Position numbers and translations under genes: made by a program. From Hetaerina americana (Eukaryota; Arthropoda; Insecta; Odonata; Calopterygidae): a stretch of 64,000 nt of DNA. The notes under the pieces are model-generated. The model was not told the DNA's origin. It did no database searches and saw only the letters and a program-made list of their open reading frames with translations. Positions 49,901 through 60,779 of the stretch are shown here, piece after piece; position 1 is the first letter of the stretch, and each line of letters begins with the position of its first letter. The stretch is taken from positions 43,569,238 to 43,633,237 of the forward strand of contig JAKTNV010000005.1 in the NCBI GenBank assembly GCA_022747635.1, read 5' to 3'.

Positions 49901-52900
49901 CGAGGAGCCACGCGGCCGGTCGCGGCGCCCCCACCTACTTGCTGCACTTCTCGCACCACGCCCGGGACGGCGTGGACTATGCCCAGGAACGGTTGGGCTC
50001 CGCGCCCGAGGAGGTGATCACACACCTCTTTGGCGTCGCCGTCCTCGGTGGTACGTCACCCGTGCTGGACCATTACTCAACGGAGCCCACTGAGCTTCCG
50101 CTAAACCACACGAAGCAAGACGTCGGGGTGGAGGTGGCCATGATACGATATATGGCCAATTTCGCGAAGTCTGGGTAAGGCTACGCCATTAAGTAAATGT
50201 TTGCCAGATTTAGTTTTATTCATTCTAAATGAAGAGTCATAAATATTTGAAATTTTTTAATTCATCACCATTTCACATCAAATTACGTACCATAAATGAG
50301 TCATAAGTGCTTTGGTGTTCCCTATAACGTCTGATTTCTTTGAAGGGACATCATTTTGTTTAACTTTTTTATGCTATCAGAGGTAAAAATTTGAAGTGTC
50401 TTCGCAAAAGCTGTAATGCAAAACAATGAAGTAACATTTCAAGAAATTTTCAACTAGTATGAATTTAGGACGTTATATTTTTATTTCTACAAAATAGTGA
50501 TCGAAACCTTTCCTGCTATCTCTAGTGTTTTGTCTTTTTTTATTACATTGGTAATTGTTATTGAAATCCTAATATATTTACCTTTTACATTTATTTCCCT
50601 TTAATCCTAATATATTTACCTTATAAGTCATCCATCGCTTATAAGGTATGAAATCATTCTTATCCAAGGCCCATCGACTTATATTCTTCTTTACGTTTCG
50701 AAATATGTCGAAATGTTTTGGGTTAGGTTGGACTTGAATTTACTAGGGCCAGTCGAATGAAAACAGAATGCCTGCTATTACTCAGTCCGCTATAACTTTG
50801 AAGCTAGCTTGTCACGTATCGACACTGCCACCGCTGTGGTAGGAGAACGGCATAGTGATAAGCCATAGGCGCATGCAATTGTTGGGTAACGTCCTTGTCG
50901 GTGAGCGGACTGTCTTTTGTAGCGGGTGTTCGGTTGTCATTTGACTGACCCTCGTAATACGTTTCAGACATTTATGTCTTCCTACGTCATTGGTGTTACA
51001 TTCATCCGTGTGTATCCTCATCGACCTTAGTTACCATGTGAAATTTGTTGTCGGCAGGGACCCCAACTGGGAGAGCCAGGCGCTGAGAGAGGCGGCGGTG
51101 GCACGGGGCCAGCCGTGGCCGAGCGGACGGGCTGACCAGCAGGGTGGAGGGCATTTTCCGCCCATGTGGATGCCATTTGACCTCACCTCGCAGATGCATC
51201 TCAACATGGGTGCGTACCGTCTCACTTTGTGGTAATATCTCATGGCGACCTCCTCACCGTAACGTTATGTACTTTTGAAAGATGGTCAAATAAACTTGAA
51301 TGAATTGAAGGTTTCCGGAAGATAAGAATGCCGTAAGTGAATAAATTAAACGACCTCGCACTAGCTCTTATAGGACTGATGCGTGGGATATCGATTTTAA
51401 TGCCTGGTGCAACGATGCAAAATGAGACGTTTTCGTTTAGAAAAAGTGTAAGAAAAGATGATACACCTGAGTAGCAAATACATAAGTTTCATTTTGCATG
51501 CAATTAATTCTCTAAGGAGTACGTACATGCCTCAATCTTCAGCCCTCCGTGCTAAAATGCTTTTTCCATTATGCTCCTCGCTTTTTTCCAATATGCTTTT
51601 CCTCCTTTTTACCACAGTGATCTTTTGCGTGTTAGTAAAATGATATTAAACCGACAAGGGAGGACGGTCTTAATGATACACAAGGATGAATTATCGTATT
51701 CTTGAAAATTAAAAACATGCTCTGGGGAAAATTTCGTGCGGGAATTGGTTCTTTAAAAACCTTTTGTTTCCATTATAGATACGGTTTAAAAGAGTAAAAA
51801 GAGATTGCATTTTTCGCTTTTTCAAGCCGCTGCGTTCATTTAGAGTTTTAAGTGGTGTGACATTGAAGCGCCTGGCCGTTTCTTACAAACACGTCCAAAT
51901 GCGTATCGCAACGGCGCGGCGCTGCGCCGTCCTTTCCGTGCTGTGCCTTGACAAAAGACAACCTGCTAACTCTTCCCCCGCTGCGGATGCTTCTCTCGCT
52001 CAAGAAATATAGGAAGCACGTAGGCCTTTCAAAAATTGCATGTTTGCCATCTATAAATTTCAGGATAATAAAGAAAAGTAGGTTAAATAATGGAGACTTT
52101 TTTTGGCGTGTCCAACTAGCGTTTTTCTCACCTGCTCCTTTATTTATCATTTTTGGGATGTTCCTACCAGTCATGCAATTCATATTATTTATAACTATCG
52201 GACTCGGATTTAGGTATCTTAAGTATAAGACCTTGCTGCCAGTTTAACTCCATAATTTTCACCTACTTCTGCAGAAGTTACACTTTCATTAATAATTAGG
52301 TATAAATGCAGGCATTTTTTTGCAAAAAGGAAAATAAGCTTTCCTACAAAATATTTATTTTTGCCATTCTTATTTATTTAGGTGACAGGTGTTTTACTAA
52401 TCGCATATACATTTATTTATCTCTCAATCACCAATGATTTAGCTTCAGTAGTAATGCCTGCTACAATTGTAAACCTGCCCAGCTTTTCTTTTGTCATATT
52501 TGTGGAGTAAACGTTTGAAATACCCTCAATTTTGGGTGATTGCGTGAGGCAAAATAAATGCTTTGCCTTGTTTAATGCTAAAATTTCATCACTCAATAAG
52601 GCTAAGAGACTTTTTTGCTCCAAATTGACCATTTGGCATCGTGAAACTACAAAATAATTTTTTTCTCTCCCGCGGATCCAAAATTTCGACGAAGGTTGAC
52701 GCTTTCCATTTTTTTAATGCGAAAACAGTGGATTTTGAGTCAGAGACTTTTTAAACATACGTTATTATTTCCAATTATTGGAATTTTAAATTTTCTGAGC
52801 TGCATTATTCAAAACCTCCATGAAGTAAGGTGGTCCAGTCATATTACTCATTCATAGCTATATGGGGACATCTATTGAACTTCCATGCCTTTATATTTTG

Positions 52901-55900
52901 GCTAGTCTTCTTATGCACTTCTTTTTCTCGACTTTGCAGCATTGTATGGCGATGCTTGCCTATTCTAATTTAAGTCTCTCAACCGTTATGATAAACAATT
53001 CTTCGTCTATTATATAGCATTATTTTTCAAGAGCCTTTCGCGAGTAATCTTTAGGCTTTCCCGGTAAATATCGCCATGCATTTAATGAACAAAAATTAGC
53101 AATGGTAAGCACTAAAAATTAAAAATTAATTCCACAAACAAGATCATTAACAGAAATTCTTCATTTTTATTGCCATGATCATCGATTACTGCTATTTCTA
53201 ATCGTTAAAATATAAGGGAAAAATTTATTGGTTTGTTTGTTTGGGGACATATCAGACCAAGACGGTACGAAGTAAGGGCCTCTAATGCTTGCCAAAATAA
53301 GGGTTAAACACGCCAAATATCATAGTTAGTTCTGCTACTGGCCACCAACCTCCACTGTTTGCTTTTCTTTTCCGATTATCTGAACCCACTCCCGACCGTT
53401 GATCCGCCCACGTATATATGCTAAGTGAGCAAAGATGGCGATGCTCGCGGATTAAACGCAGGTGGCACGGCCCGAGAGGGCCCATCGGCCAGATTAGCGT
53501 GAGTGGAGAATAGTGACCAGATCACTGCATGTGACTGAGGTTCATTTATTAAAATATCCATGTACATTGCCACCAGTGTGGGATTTAACACAAATATTAA
53601 ACCTCGACCCTTTTGCAGGGAAAATGCAGCAGTAGAGTTGTCAATTAACATATCAATGCAAATGTTATAAATGCCAAAATTTCTCAATAAATCGGATGTC
53701 ATTTCGAGCCCTTTCAGGGCGGCGTTAGATTCACACGCATTAACGGAACTTAGTTTTGGAATGTGGAATGATTGGGATATATCCCAATCTTTAATTACAA
53801 CTCCCCCTTCAGTTAGAGTAGCATCCGTGTAAACAGTGATACGTCCCTTTGTCCTAGGTAGGGCCACTTTTCGGTTGAACACTTCACTTGCTTGCAGGTA
53901 GTTCCACCACTCGGTGTTACGCTGGTATATGATTCACTAAAAATGTGGGAAACTGTAGGATCCAACACACCCATGATAAGTATCCGGCAGCTTTCGGGAT
54001 ATCAGCTGATCTTAACCTGGGTATTATCGGTATCACTGTATAAATTCTTTTCCGAGAAGCTAGAGTGAGTTAAACTGTGGAATCTATAGCATCTATTAGT
54101 ACAACTAAATATTTGAGGGATTGTGTTACTATTGTTACTGATTAGTCCATATGAATTGCACGTTAAATTCTTTTTCTAGATAATTTATAATCTGAAATGG
54201 ACAAAAGCGTTTCTTGGCGTCACAAAGCCAGTCGTCATGATAGCATATAACTGGTATTTTAAATCTATCGCGTGAATGCATAAGGCTTATTGTCGTACCT
54301 AATACCATAGAATTTCCAGTGATTAGGATTAGGAGGTACTTTTATGGGAATTTTGAGATCAAAATAACGGCTATTTCCAGCTTGAAAGAGTGAAAGAGTA
54401 CCATATTTAGTTTATCGTTTACTAAGAATCAGTACTGCAATACAAATTTTACGATATCAAATCGTAATTTCACTAATTGCACATCATTCACAGAATTTTA
54501 ATAACGTACCCTAATGATTGTGGAAACATTTCTAACTATTCATTTCAAAATCACTATATTTTTGTAGCTGATCATTGAGATGCTTATGTTAGTTATATTA
54601 AACGTTGTTCTCTGTTTGTTTTTGTACATATTGTCTATGTTAAATGGCGCATGACTAATATTCTCTCTTTTCTTTACCAAAGGGCCAAAACCAAAAATGC
54701 GAAGTCACTACCGAAGTCACAAGATGGCGCTATGGCTAAATCTGATTCCTCAACTACACCATTCACAGGATGAAGAAGACACTTCACCGCATCACGAATT
54801 CTTGGAGAAGGAATCTCAATATTACGCTGGTATGTTGTATAAAGGTAGTTTCCCAGTCAAATGATAAATTTAATTTAGCACATCAACAAGAATAAGTATT
54901 AGAAAATTAGACACCAAATATTGAATCCAATTCCCTACTGTGAGGCCTATTTGCTCGTCTCATCATAATAGTGTGAAGGTTGACTGAATTATTTCGAAAT
55001 GAAATGGGTTGTGAATACTGGGTAAGTTCCGAAAGTAATGCAATTGAATATCCCGCGCTACTCCTATTGTTCTGAGTGAAATCAAAACACTTGGAGTAGG
55101 TGGAGGAGACGCTAAACATTACCGTGTAATCAATTTCAATGCTCTTCCAGCTGTGAAAGCGGTAGGACGTCAGGTATTGTAAACCTTAACGCGCCAACTG
55201 CGTCACGAAAAAAATGGAATCGACGATCGAGCAGCGTTACGCGATTAAGTTTTGGGCTTAACTGAAACACTCTCTTGAGGAGAGAAACAAAATGATTTTT
55301 GAAGCTTACGGGGACTCTGCTCTGTCCTACTTACAAGTTTCGAGGTGGTCAAAGGCCTTCAAAGAGGGCCGGGAAGAGATTCACGACGAACAAAGCTCTG
55401 GGCAACCGTCAACCAGCAAAACCGAAAACAATGCCGCTCGTGTTCGAAAATTGTTATACTGTCGATTGAGTACCAAAATGAATGCCAATGAACTAAACTT
55501 GTCGTCTACTGTTGTGTTTCGCATTTAGCGATGAGGAAAATGTGCGTCAAGCTCGTACCCTAGGTGTTGTCAGACGACCAAAAGACCAACCGAGCGGACA
55601 TTTCAAGTGAGATTTTGCAATGTATTGAAAATGAACCTGATTATTTGGACAACGTCATCACTGGTGATGAAACGTGGTTTTTTTAATACGACCCAGAAAC
55701 AAAACGCCAAAGCTCTAACTGGCACATCGACCAGTCTCCAAGCCCAAAAAGGTAAGAATGAACAAATCAAGAGTGATAAAATGCTCATAGTCTTTCTCGA
55801 CAGTAAAGGAGTGGTCCATAATGAGTTTGTCCCTCAAGGACAGACAGTTAACCCTATCTAATACGTGGATGTGCTGGAAAGACTCCGAAAAAGGGTCATC

Positions 55901-56726
55901 AGGATGAGAAGACACGTCTCCGCTTCCTGGCAACTCCATCATGATAACACGCCTTGCCACAACGCGCTATGAGTCCTCGAGTTCCTGGCCAAACACCAAG
56001 TGCCAACGCTGCCCAACCCACCCTTTAGTCCTGACGTCGCCGCAGCAGACTTCTTTTTGATCTCTCAGATTAAGGTAGCCCTGAGAGGAACCCGTTTTTC
56101 GACCATAGAAGAGATCCAATCAGCCGTGAAGGAGACCTTTCGGGAGATCCCCGAAGACTCCTTCAAGGGCGCGTACCGGTCATGTCGCTATGTCCCTGGA
56201 AAAAATGTGTAGTGACCCAAAGACAGTGATTCGAAGAATTTTAAGTTTTTGTGCAAATCTGTTCAAATAATTACTCTTAAAAAAATAATTAAATTACTTT
56301 CGGAATACACTCTGTATTAGCACGTGTGCCTCGTTCCCTTTTCGATTTCATGCGGTAGTGGGAGACACCGTGCCAAATTTAAATTGGTCAAGAACTGGCA
56401 GCCTTTACGATCATTACAAAATATAGCAGTTAGGTTAATCGACATTTAAAAGAGCTGTACGCATTTGAGGAAACGAATCTCCGCAGTAAAAATGTTTTCT
56501 TTTCCCTTGGTTATATATGCACTTAGAGAGAGATATATTTTAATGGCGTTTCATTGCTATACATTCAGAGCATGTATGTACGTTACAACTAATTTATACG
56601 TAAATAAACAGAAGGCCATACAGAATAATAACGGAAAAATGGAAGGATAACATTATCACCTATTTAAAATAAGAGTGTTCAATAAATGTTTCCTCCGATT
56701 GCAAGCATCCGAAGAAAAACTTGTAT

Positions 56727-56802
<76 letters not shown>

Positions 56803-58825
56803 TTATGTTATCTTTATCTATCTAATTTATAATCTAATTTATTATAGGTTTAACGAAAAATATGTGGTTGTACTTTGATATAGTGACAGAGACTTAGGAA
56901 TTGGTGGTCACACGCTAAAAATAATTCTATTTATGTTTTTTTCTAATTGTGCTTTTTTCTATTTATTTGTTCACTCTTTAGTTGGGATAATTTTGAATAA
57001 CTCTAATGAAACGTTCAACTGATAACCAAGAGTTCGCATTTAAATAAAGTGTGATTATTACAAAATGTTTAATATAGAGGTAAATGCACGATAACAAATT
57101 TATCAGATAAATTCTCTCGATCTATCCTAGGTGAATGAGTAAAGAAGATAATGATAATTGATATTTCATAATAATTCATGATTCTTATTGATAATTCATA
57201 TTTAGGTTATATTACAATGTACTAATCATGGTGACTTCATTGTCAAAAGTATGCCTATCTATATAATTTTTCAATGTTAATTTCTCCCGTCACTCTCATC
57301 TTTTCCATAACCCTCACATTTCCCAAAATATACAGCAAAAATGCAATCCCGAGATTTTCGTTCATTGAGTTAATACTGTATTGAATATCATGGACTGCTT
57401 TGAAATTTGAGGAGGGACTTCATATAAACGTATTAGATATCACTTCTGCACATAACAATCGAAATTCTAAGGTGGGTAACCTACTAGCCAGAAAGCTCAA
57501 GGGTCACCGCTTTGAGTCTCGCCTTCAGCAAGGATATTGCACCATGAATAATCGTGCCATGCTTGGAAAACCTGGAACCTCTTCTGAAGGATTCAAGTAA
57601 ATTAACATGCCGTCTGATATTCATTCAAAAGAGTCATCAATGCAATAAAAAGCTTTCAAAATATTTTTAAAATGTATGAACGATAAACTTAATAATGTAC
57701 TTATCTAACCGACGTCTCAATCAGAAGTCCAACATAGGAAAAGAAATTGGATTTTCGGTTTGATTTTTCATGTTTGTTTTTTTGTGATGGAGAGAGAAGG
57801 CAAACCTGAGGGACATATATTTTCCGAGGCATTTCAGCAACGAAAATATAAAATGATAAGTGACTAATAACATTGATATGCTACTTGAGATTTACGTGAC
57901 AAATATTAAATTCATGCGATTTTCAGGGGCCACACTCAACAAGTCCATCGTGGACCCGTACTGGCGTCTGGGGGCGGTGTGGTCCAAGAGCGCCCTGCAC
58001 ACGGCCACCGTTCCTCCCGCCATGGAGTGCGACCCTGGGGGTGGTGGTGGTGATGAAGGAGACGGACTCTCACCTTCCTCCTTCGCAGACCCCTCTCTTC
58101 CCACCCGCAACGCCTCCCTACCGGCCGGTGCGGACGAAGCGGGTGGCGAGGAGGGGACCGGCGGCGCCCCCGGGAGTCCGCGGCCAGGGTCGGAGGGGGG
58201 GGACTACTTCGCCGCCGTCTCGATCACCGTCACACTTGGCGTCGTCCTGCTGCTCCTCAACGCCGCCGTCCTCGTCGCTGGCGTCCTCCACCACTACCGC
58301 CAGAGGGCCCGCGATGGCCGTCGCAAGGGCCCTGCCGGAGCCAAGAAGAAGCCCCGTAAGGCAAAGGGTAAGACGACGGAGGAGGGTGGGAGCGGGAGCG
58401 ACCCGAGCAGCGGGGAACACCACTACGGCGTGTTCGGTGATTACCTGGACAGTGTCTCGGACTCAAAGAAGGACTTCATGAGCGACGTGGGCACGGAGCT
58501 GGGCCTCGTGCTCCCTCAGCGGGCCTACCCGGACGTGATGGATCACGAGCGATGCTTCCGCAAGGACTCGAGCCGAAGCCTTGACCGGTGCTGCATTAGC
58601 GAACAGGTGAGACTTAAGAAGAAGTCGCAGATCCGGTCCACGTTCGGGGGAGCAGCCGTGGGGTCTATGGGAGCCCTTCCGACCCCTGACACGTCGTCGC
58701 TCTCGCGGAAACGGCAGCCGAGTGGTATGGCCACGTTTCCGAGGGCCAAGCCGTCCGCGGGCCGCGAGCCCGCTTCGCCCGGGACGCCAGCCGTGAAAAG
58801 GAGGGTCCAGGAAATATCAGTGTGA
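46749..58825 (+). CDS. Neuroligin gene, 3' portion, six exons
   Basis: Exons 46749-46901, 47474-47686, 49130-50174, 51058-51209, 54683-54829 and 57927-58825 join in frame through GT-AG introns (phases 1, 1, 2, 1, 1) to give about 869 codons. The product is a postsynaptic cell-adhesion protein with a cholinesterase-like ectodomain that binds neurexin, a stalk, a single transmembrane helix and a cytoplasmic tail. Telling motifs are HGESFEWNSGNPYDGSV, MNFRLGILGFLQTG, the GDPN motif and LWLNLIPQLH. The esterase GxSxG nucleophile is replaced (GHHTG), as in non-catalytic neuroligins. The first visible exon begins in phase 1, so the signal peptide and N-terminal exons lie upstream, outside the window or unrecognised. 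Which insect paralogue it is cannot be said. Confidence 0.95.
47474..47686 (+). CDS. Neuroligin exon (nucleophile-elbow region)
   Basis: Encodes FLQTGPTRLEPFGDPTSIQG, then NWGLLDVLEALRWVRKNVEA and FGGDKDRVTIVGHHTGAA. The GxSxG elbow of active esterases reads GHHTG, so the nucleophile Ser is His and hydrolysis is not expected. Acceptor CAG at 47471-47473; donor GTAAGA at 47687. Confidence 0.95.
49130..50174 (+). CDS. Neuroligin exon (large, GC-rich, C-terminal half of esterase-like domain)
   Basis: 348 residues starting LFQRAVMLSGSAQSLWAVV and ending MIRYMANFAKSG. Conserved parts include GVATAEAYAELS, VANSYHYHRREILAAVKNEY, TVEALGDGQTVAPLV, YLLHFSHHA and EVITHLFGV. Two Pro/Ala/Arg-rich insertions (about 49246-49340 and 49715-49830) look species-specific. 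The exon is extremely GC-rich compared with its introns. Acceptor GTACCGCAG; donor GTAAGG at 50175 in phase 2. Confidence 0.95.
50565..50622. repeat. 20-bp direct repeat in neuroligin intron
   Basis: AATCCTAATATATTTACCTT occurs at 50565-50584 and again at 50603-50622. A minor local duplication. Confidence 0.85.
51058..51209 (+). CDS. Neuroligin exon (end of esterase-like domain)
   Basis: Encodes the DPN of the conserved GDPN motif, then a Gly/Gln-rich loop and PPMWMPFDLTSQMHLNMG. The MHLNMG end matches the neuroligin Y/H-L-x-[IM]-G strand before the KPR motif. Acceptor GGCAG at 51053-51057; donor GTGCGT at 51210, phase 1. Confidence 0.93.
53421..53933 (-). pseudogene. RNase H-like domain of an unclassified retroelement, antisense in intron
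   Basis: An uninterrupted minus-strand frame of 171 codons bounded by TGA upstream (53934-53936). It begins near TEWWNYLQASEVFNRK and contains ITVYTDATLTEGG, ESNAALKGLE, IDNSTAAF and THANLADGPSR. The four acidic positions D-E-D-D of ribonuclease H are all present. WW before the TDA block and a final x-ADGPSR are unlike the Gypsy RNase H in this window (LPDALSR). They fit DIRS-like or pararetrovirus-like elements better, but I cannot settle the class. I see no reverse transcriptase upstream and no element ends. Sequence to 53230 may belong to the same relic. Confidence 0.6.
54683..54829 (+). CDS. Neuroligin exon (short, KPK/LWLNLIP region)
   Basis: 147 bases encoding PKPKMRSHYRSHKMALWLNL, then IPQLHHSQDEEDTSPHHEFL and EKESQYYA. 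The HYRSHKMALWLNLIPQLH block is the conserved end of the neuroligin ectodomain that links to the stalk. Acceptor AAAG at 54679-54682 after a T-rich stretch; donor GTATGT at 54830. It joins exons on both sides in phase 1. It lacks a long open frame of its own and is easy to miss. Confidence 0.93.
55018..56314 (+). mobile_element. Decayed full-length mariner transposon
   Basis: 1297 bp, the usual mariner size, flanked by TA at 55016-55017 and 56315-56316. The inverted ends share TTCCGAAAGTAAT (left 55026 onward, right complement near 56294-56306), with more divergent outermost bases. It lies in the intron between the last two neuroligin exons, in the same orientation as the gene. Confidence 0.92.
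55214..56212 (+). pseudogene. Mariner transposase pseudogene (DD34D family)
   Basis: The conceptual product starts MESTIEQRYAIKFWA and hits a stop, then continues with EAYGDSALSYLQVSRWSKAF and the GQPSTSKTENNAARVRKL helix-turn-helix region. Catalytic blocks: VITGDETWFF (first Asp), LHHDNTPCH (second Asp) and SPDVAAADFFLISQIK (third Asp). In-frame stops (for example in the TGG-to-TGA/TAA-type positions near 55260 and 55860) and several frameshifts break it. It is inactive. Confidence 0.92.
56732..56803. repeat. (TA)n microsatellite in neuroligin intron
   Basis: About 32 TA units, pure from 56732 to about 56796, ending in AATATAT. Confidence 0.95.
57927..58825 (+). CDS. Neuroligin terminal exon: stalk, transmembrane helix, cytoplasmic tail
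   Basis: Begins ATLNKSIVDPYWRLGAVWSK. A low-complexity Gly/Ser/Pro stalk with an N-glycosylation site (NAS) follows. One transmembrane helix lies at about 58204-58290 (AAVSITVTLGVVLLLLNAAV, then LVAGVL), followed by a basic stop-transfer HHYRQRARDGRRK. The tail has GVFGDYLDSVSDSKKDF, YPDVMDHERCFRKDSSRS and a C-terminus EISV*. The exon is very GC-rich. The stop TGA is at 58823-58825. The C-terminal I-S-V fits a class II PDZ ligand pattern, unlike the class I pattern usual in vertebrate neuroligins. Confidence 0.94.
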
Positions 58826-59290
58826 TCGTGCTGGAGGTGATGGAGGCTGGGTACAGCGTTGAGTTTTTGTTTTCTTGTGCGTGACTGAAAAGGGATAACG
58901 AGACCGTGAGCGTCCTAAGAAGATTAGGCATCGTAATTATTATTTTGTTTGGTGCTTCTCTCAAAGGGATTTCCTTCCGAGTGGGCGGTGCGAATTTTCC
59001 ATGGAATTGAGAGTGATATGGGAACGAAGGTCATCGATATTTTTGAAGCGTGCAATGAGGCAGATTGTGCAACAAAGGAAGTGATCTGAGTGTTCTTTTA
59101 TCAAATTGGGGTGAAATTCCTCCGTGTGGTTGTTCATGGAAAGAAAAAATATTGAGAGTAAAATATTGAATTATTTTGAGACTCATAACCGTGTTTTAAA
59201 AAACTGATTAAATAATTCCAAGAGGCGCCACTTAACATAGAACGAGAATGTAAAATGTTTTGAATAAACACCTCTTTTTATAAGTTTCAA
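58826..59290 (+). other. Neuroligin 3' UTR with polyadenylation signal
   Basis: After the stop, base composition falls gradually to AT-rich. AATAAA is at 59263-59268, and a TTTTTA-rich stretch follows. The exact cleavage site cannot be read from the sequence. Confidence 0.65.
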
Positions 59291-60590
59291 TGGCGTGCAT
59301 TTATCATGTTTGTAAAATAATTTATTCATCATGATGAACATTGTATTACTATTTTGATATAAAGCTGTTAAAATATGCTTGTTGTTCCGTCAATTTATTT
59401 ATATTGAACTCTGTTGGCATCCATTAAACCCTTTTAATATCTTCTTAGCTGAATCATTGTAGATTTTGTCAAGAATTGAGTACAAGAACAAGCAAAATTG
59501 AAATGCACGTAGTTTGTAGACTTTCATACGGTAAGTATGCAAAGTGAAGTCATTATTTATTTTTAGGGTTCTTTTTTATTTAGCAGTGACCGTATTTGAT
59601 GGCTAGATAATAATATAAAAAAAAGTTTACTACAGACTCTTACCCACTTGGGGTGAAAGAAAACTTGGCGGAAAGCATATGTGTTCAGCTGCAGGCGTGG
59701 TCAATTTTATCATGCCCAAATTGCTATTCATTCTGCATTTCTCCTGCAATCAGCCTGGTCTACAATTAGCTGCCTATCTCTCTATTGATTCAAGTCCTTT
59801 TGGATATAACGCCACCGCAGTCCAATGGACCGTCTGCTCGGCCACTGAAAGGAAAATAACTCATTTACAGAATTATTGAATGTATGTAGAAAATGGTATG
59901 ATAAGTATATAGAAAATCTCTAGAGTCTTCCGTCATAATGAGCCCTTAAACCAAAATATATAACGATAACAATATTAAGTAAAAGTTATTATTCATAAGT
60001 AATGTATATACACGCATTATTGTATTTTAGTATTTGTTAAATTTTACAATAGTAAATGTATTTCTTTCATAGTCTCAAGGCAGTGAACCTACCATTGAGT
60101 AACGGTTGAATATAAGCCACCAAGTTTGCTTTGAATAGTACCTTTTGCGTCGCAACGCATTTTCATCATTTTAATCTCGTGATCTTCCAGGTGACGCACC
60201 CTAGTCACATAATGAGCAAATACCCTAGAGGCTTCGTCCGCGCCAAACATGGTTTTTGCGTTGAATGAGGGAGACGCTGACCAATTTCCCACGTGTACAA
60301 GGCGTATTTCATGACCTGTAGTCAACAGAGCGGAAATATTATCATGATAATACGTATTATTCATCCCATAAGTACGCGAGTCAAAAATGGGGTTTTTCCT
60401 AAAAAAAAACTCCTCCAGGTCCCATCTCAGCGCGAAAACGGTTTCATTCGAACGCCCGAGTCATTTCATCTACTCGCTTTCCTCAGTCGAAGGCCTAACA
60501 CTTACGTCATTCAGGACCCTTTTTGATTTCGGACGGTCCTCTCCGCCTTTTCTGCTGCAGCCTTTCTTTCACACACTCACCCTCCTATTT
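59291..60590. other. No recognisable gene
   Basis: AT-rich intergenic DNA downstream of neuroligin. A minus-strand open frame at 60089-60364 has no known motif. Confidence 0.4.
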
Positions 60591-60597
60591 TTGTGAA

Positions 60598-60747
60598 ACA
60601 CCCAAGTCCACCGATGACCTCATCAGCGGAGGGGCCTCCTGGGTAATTTCGCTGTCAGACGCTTCGGGGCCGTCGAAGGAGTAGGAGCTGCTTACCGCCG
60701 GAATAACGGACGATCTCTTGCTATTCTGCTGTAGGAACACCCGCCTA
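60598..60747 (-). CDS. Candidate C-terminal coding exon, unrecognised
   Basis: On the minus strand, an AG at 60748-60749 (CTGAATTTAG) is followed by a GC-richer frame ending in a TAG. It reads RVFLQQNSKRSSVIPAVSSS, then a Ser/Asp/Glu-rich stretch with YSFDGPEASDSEITQEAPP, and ends VDLGVSQK. Complexity and base use look more coding-like than the surroundings. The basic then acidic Ser-rich pattern suits the cytoplasmic tail of a membrane protein. The polypyrimidine tract before the acceptor is poor and no partner exon is seen. It could equally be chance. Confidence 0.2.
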
Positions 60748-60779
60748 AATTCAGGTAAATTTATGTTTATTCCCTTCAA

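Noticed and set aside
49274..50025. Long Arg/Pro/Ser-rich frames on both strands inside the large neuroligin exon
   Set aside because: Shadows of a GC-rich coding exon. Only the +1 frame starting LFQRAV has neuroligin motifs and joins the flanking exons in phase.
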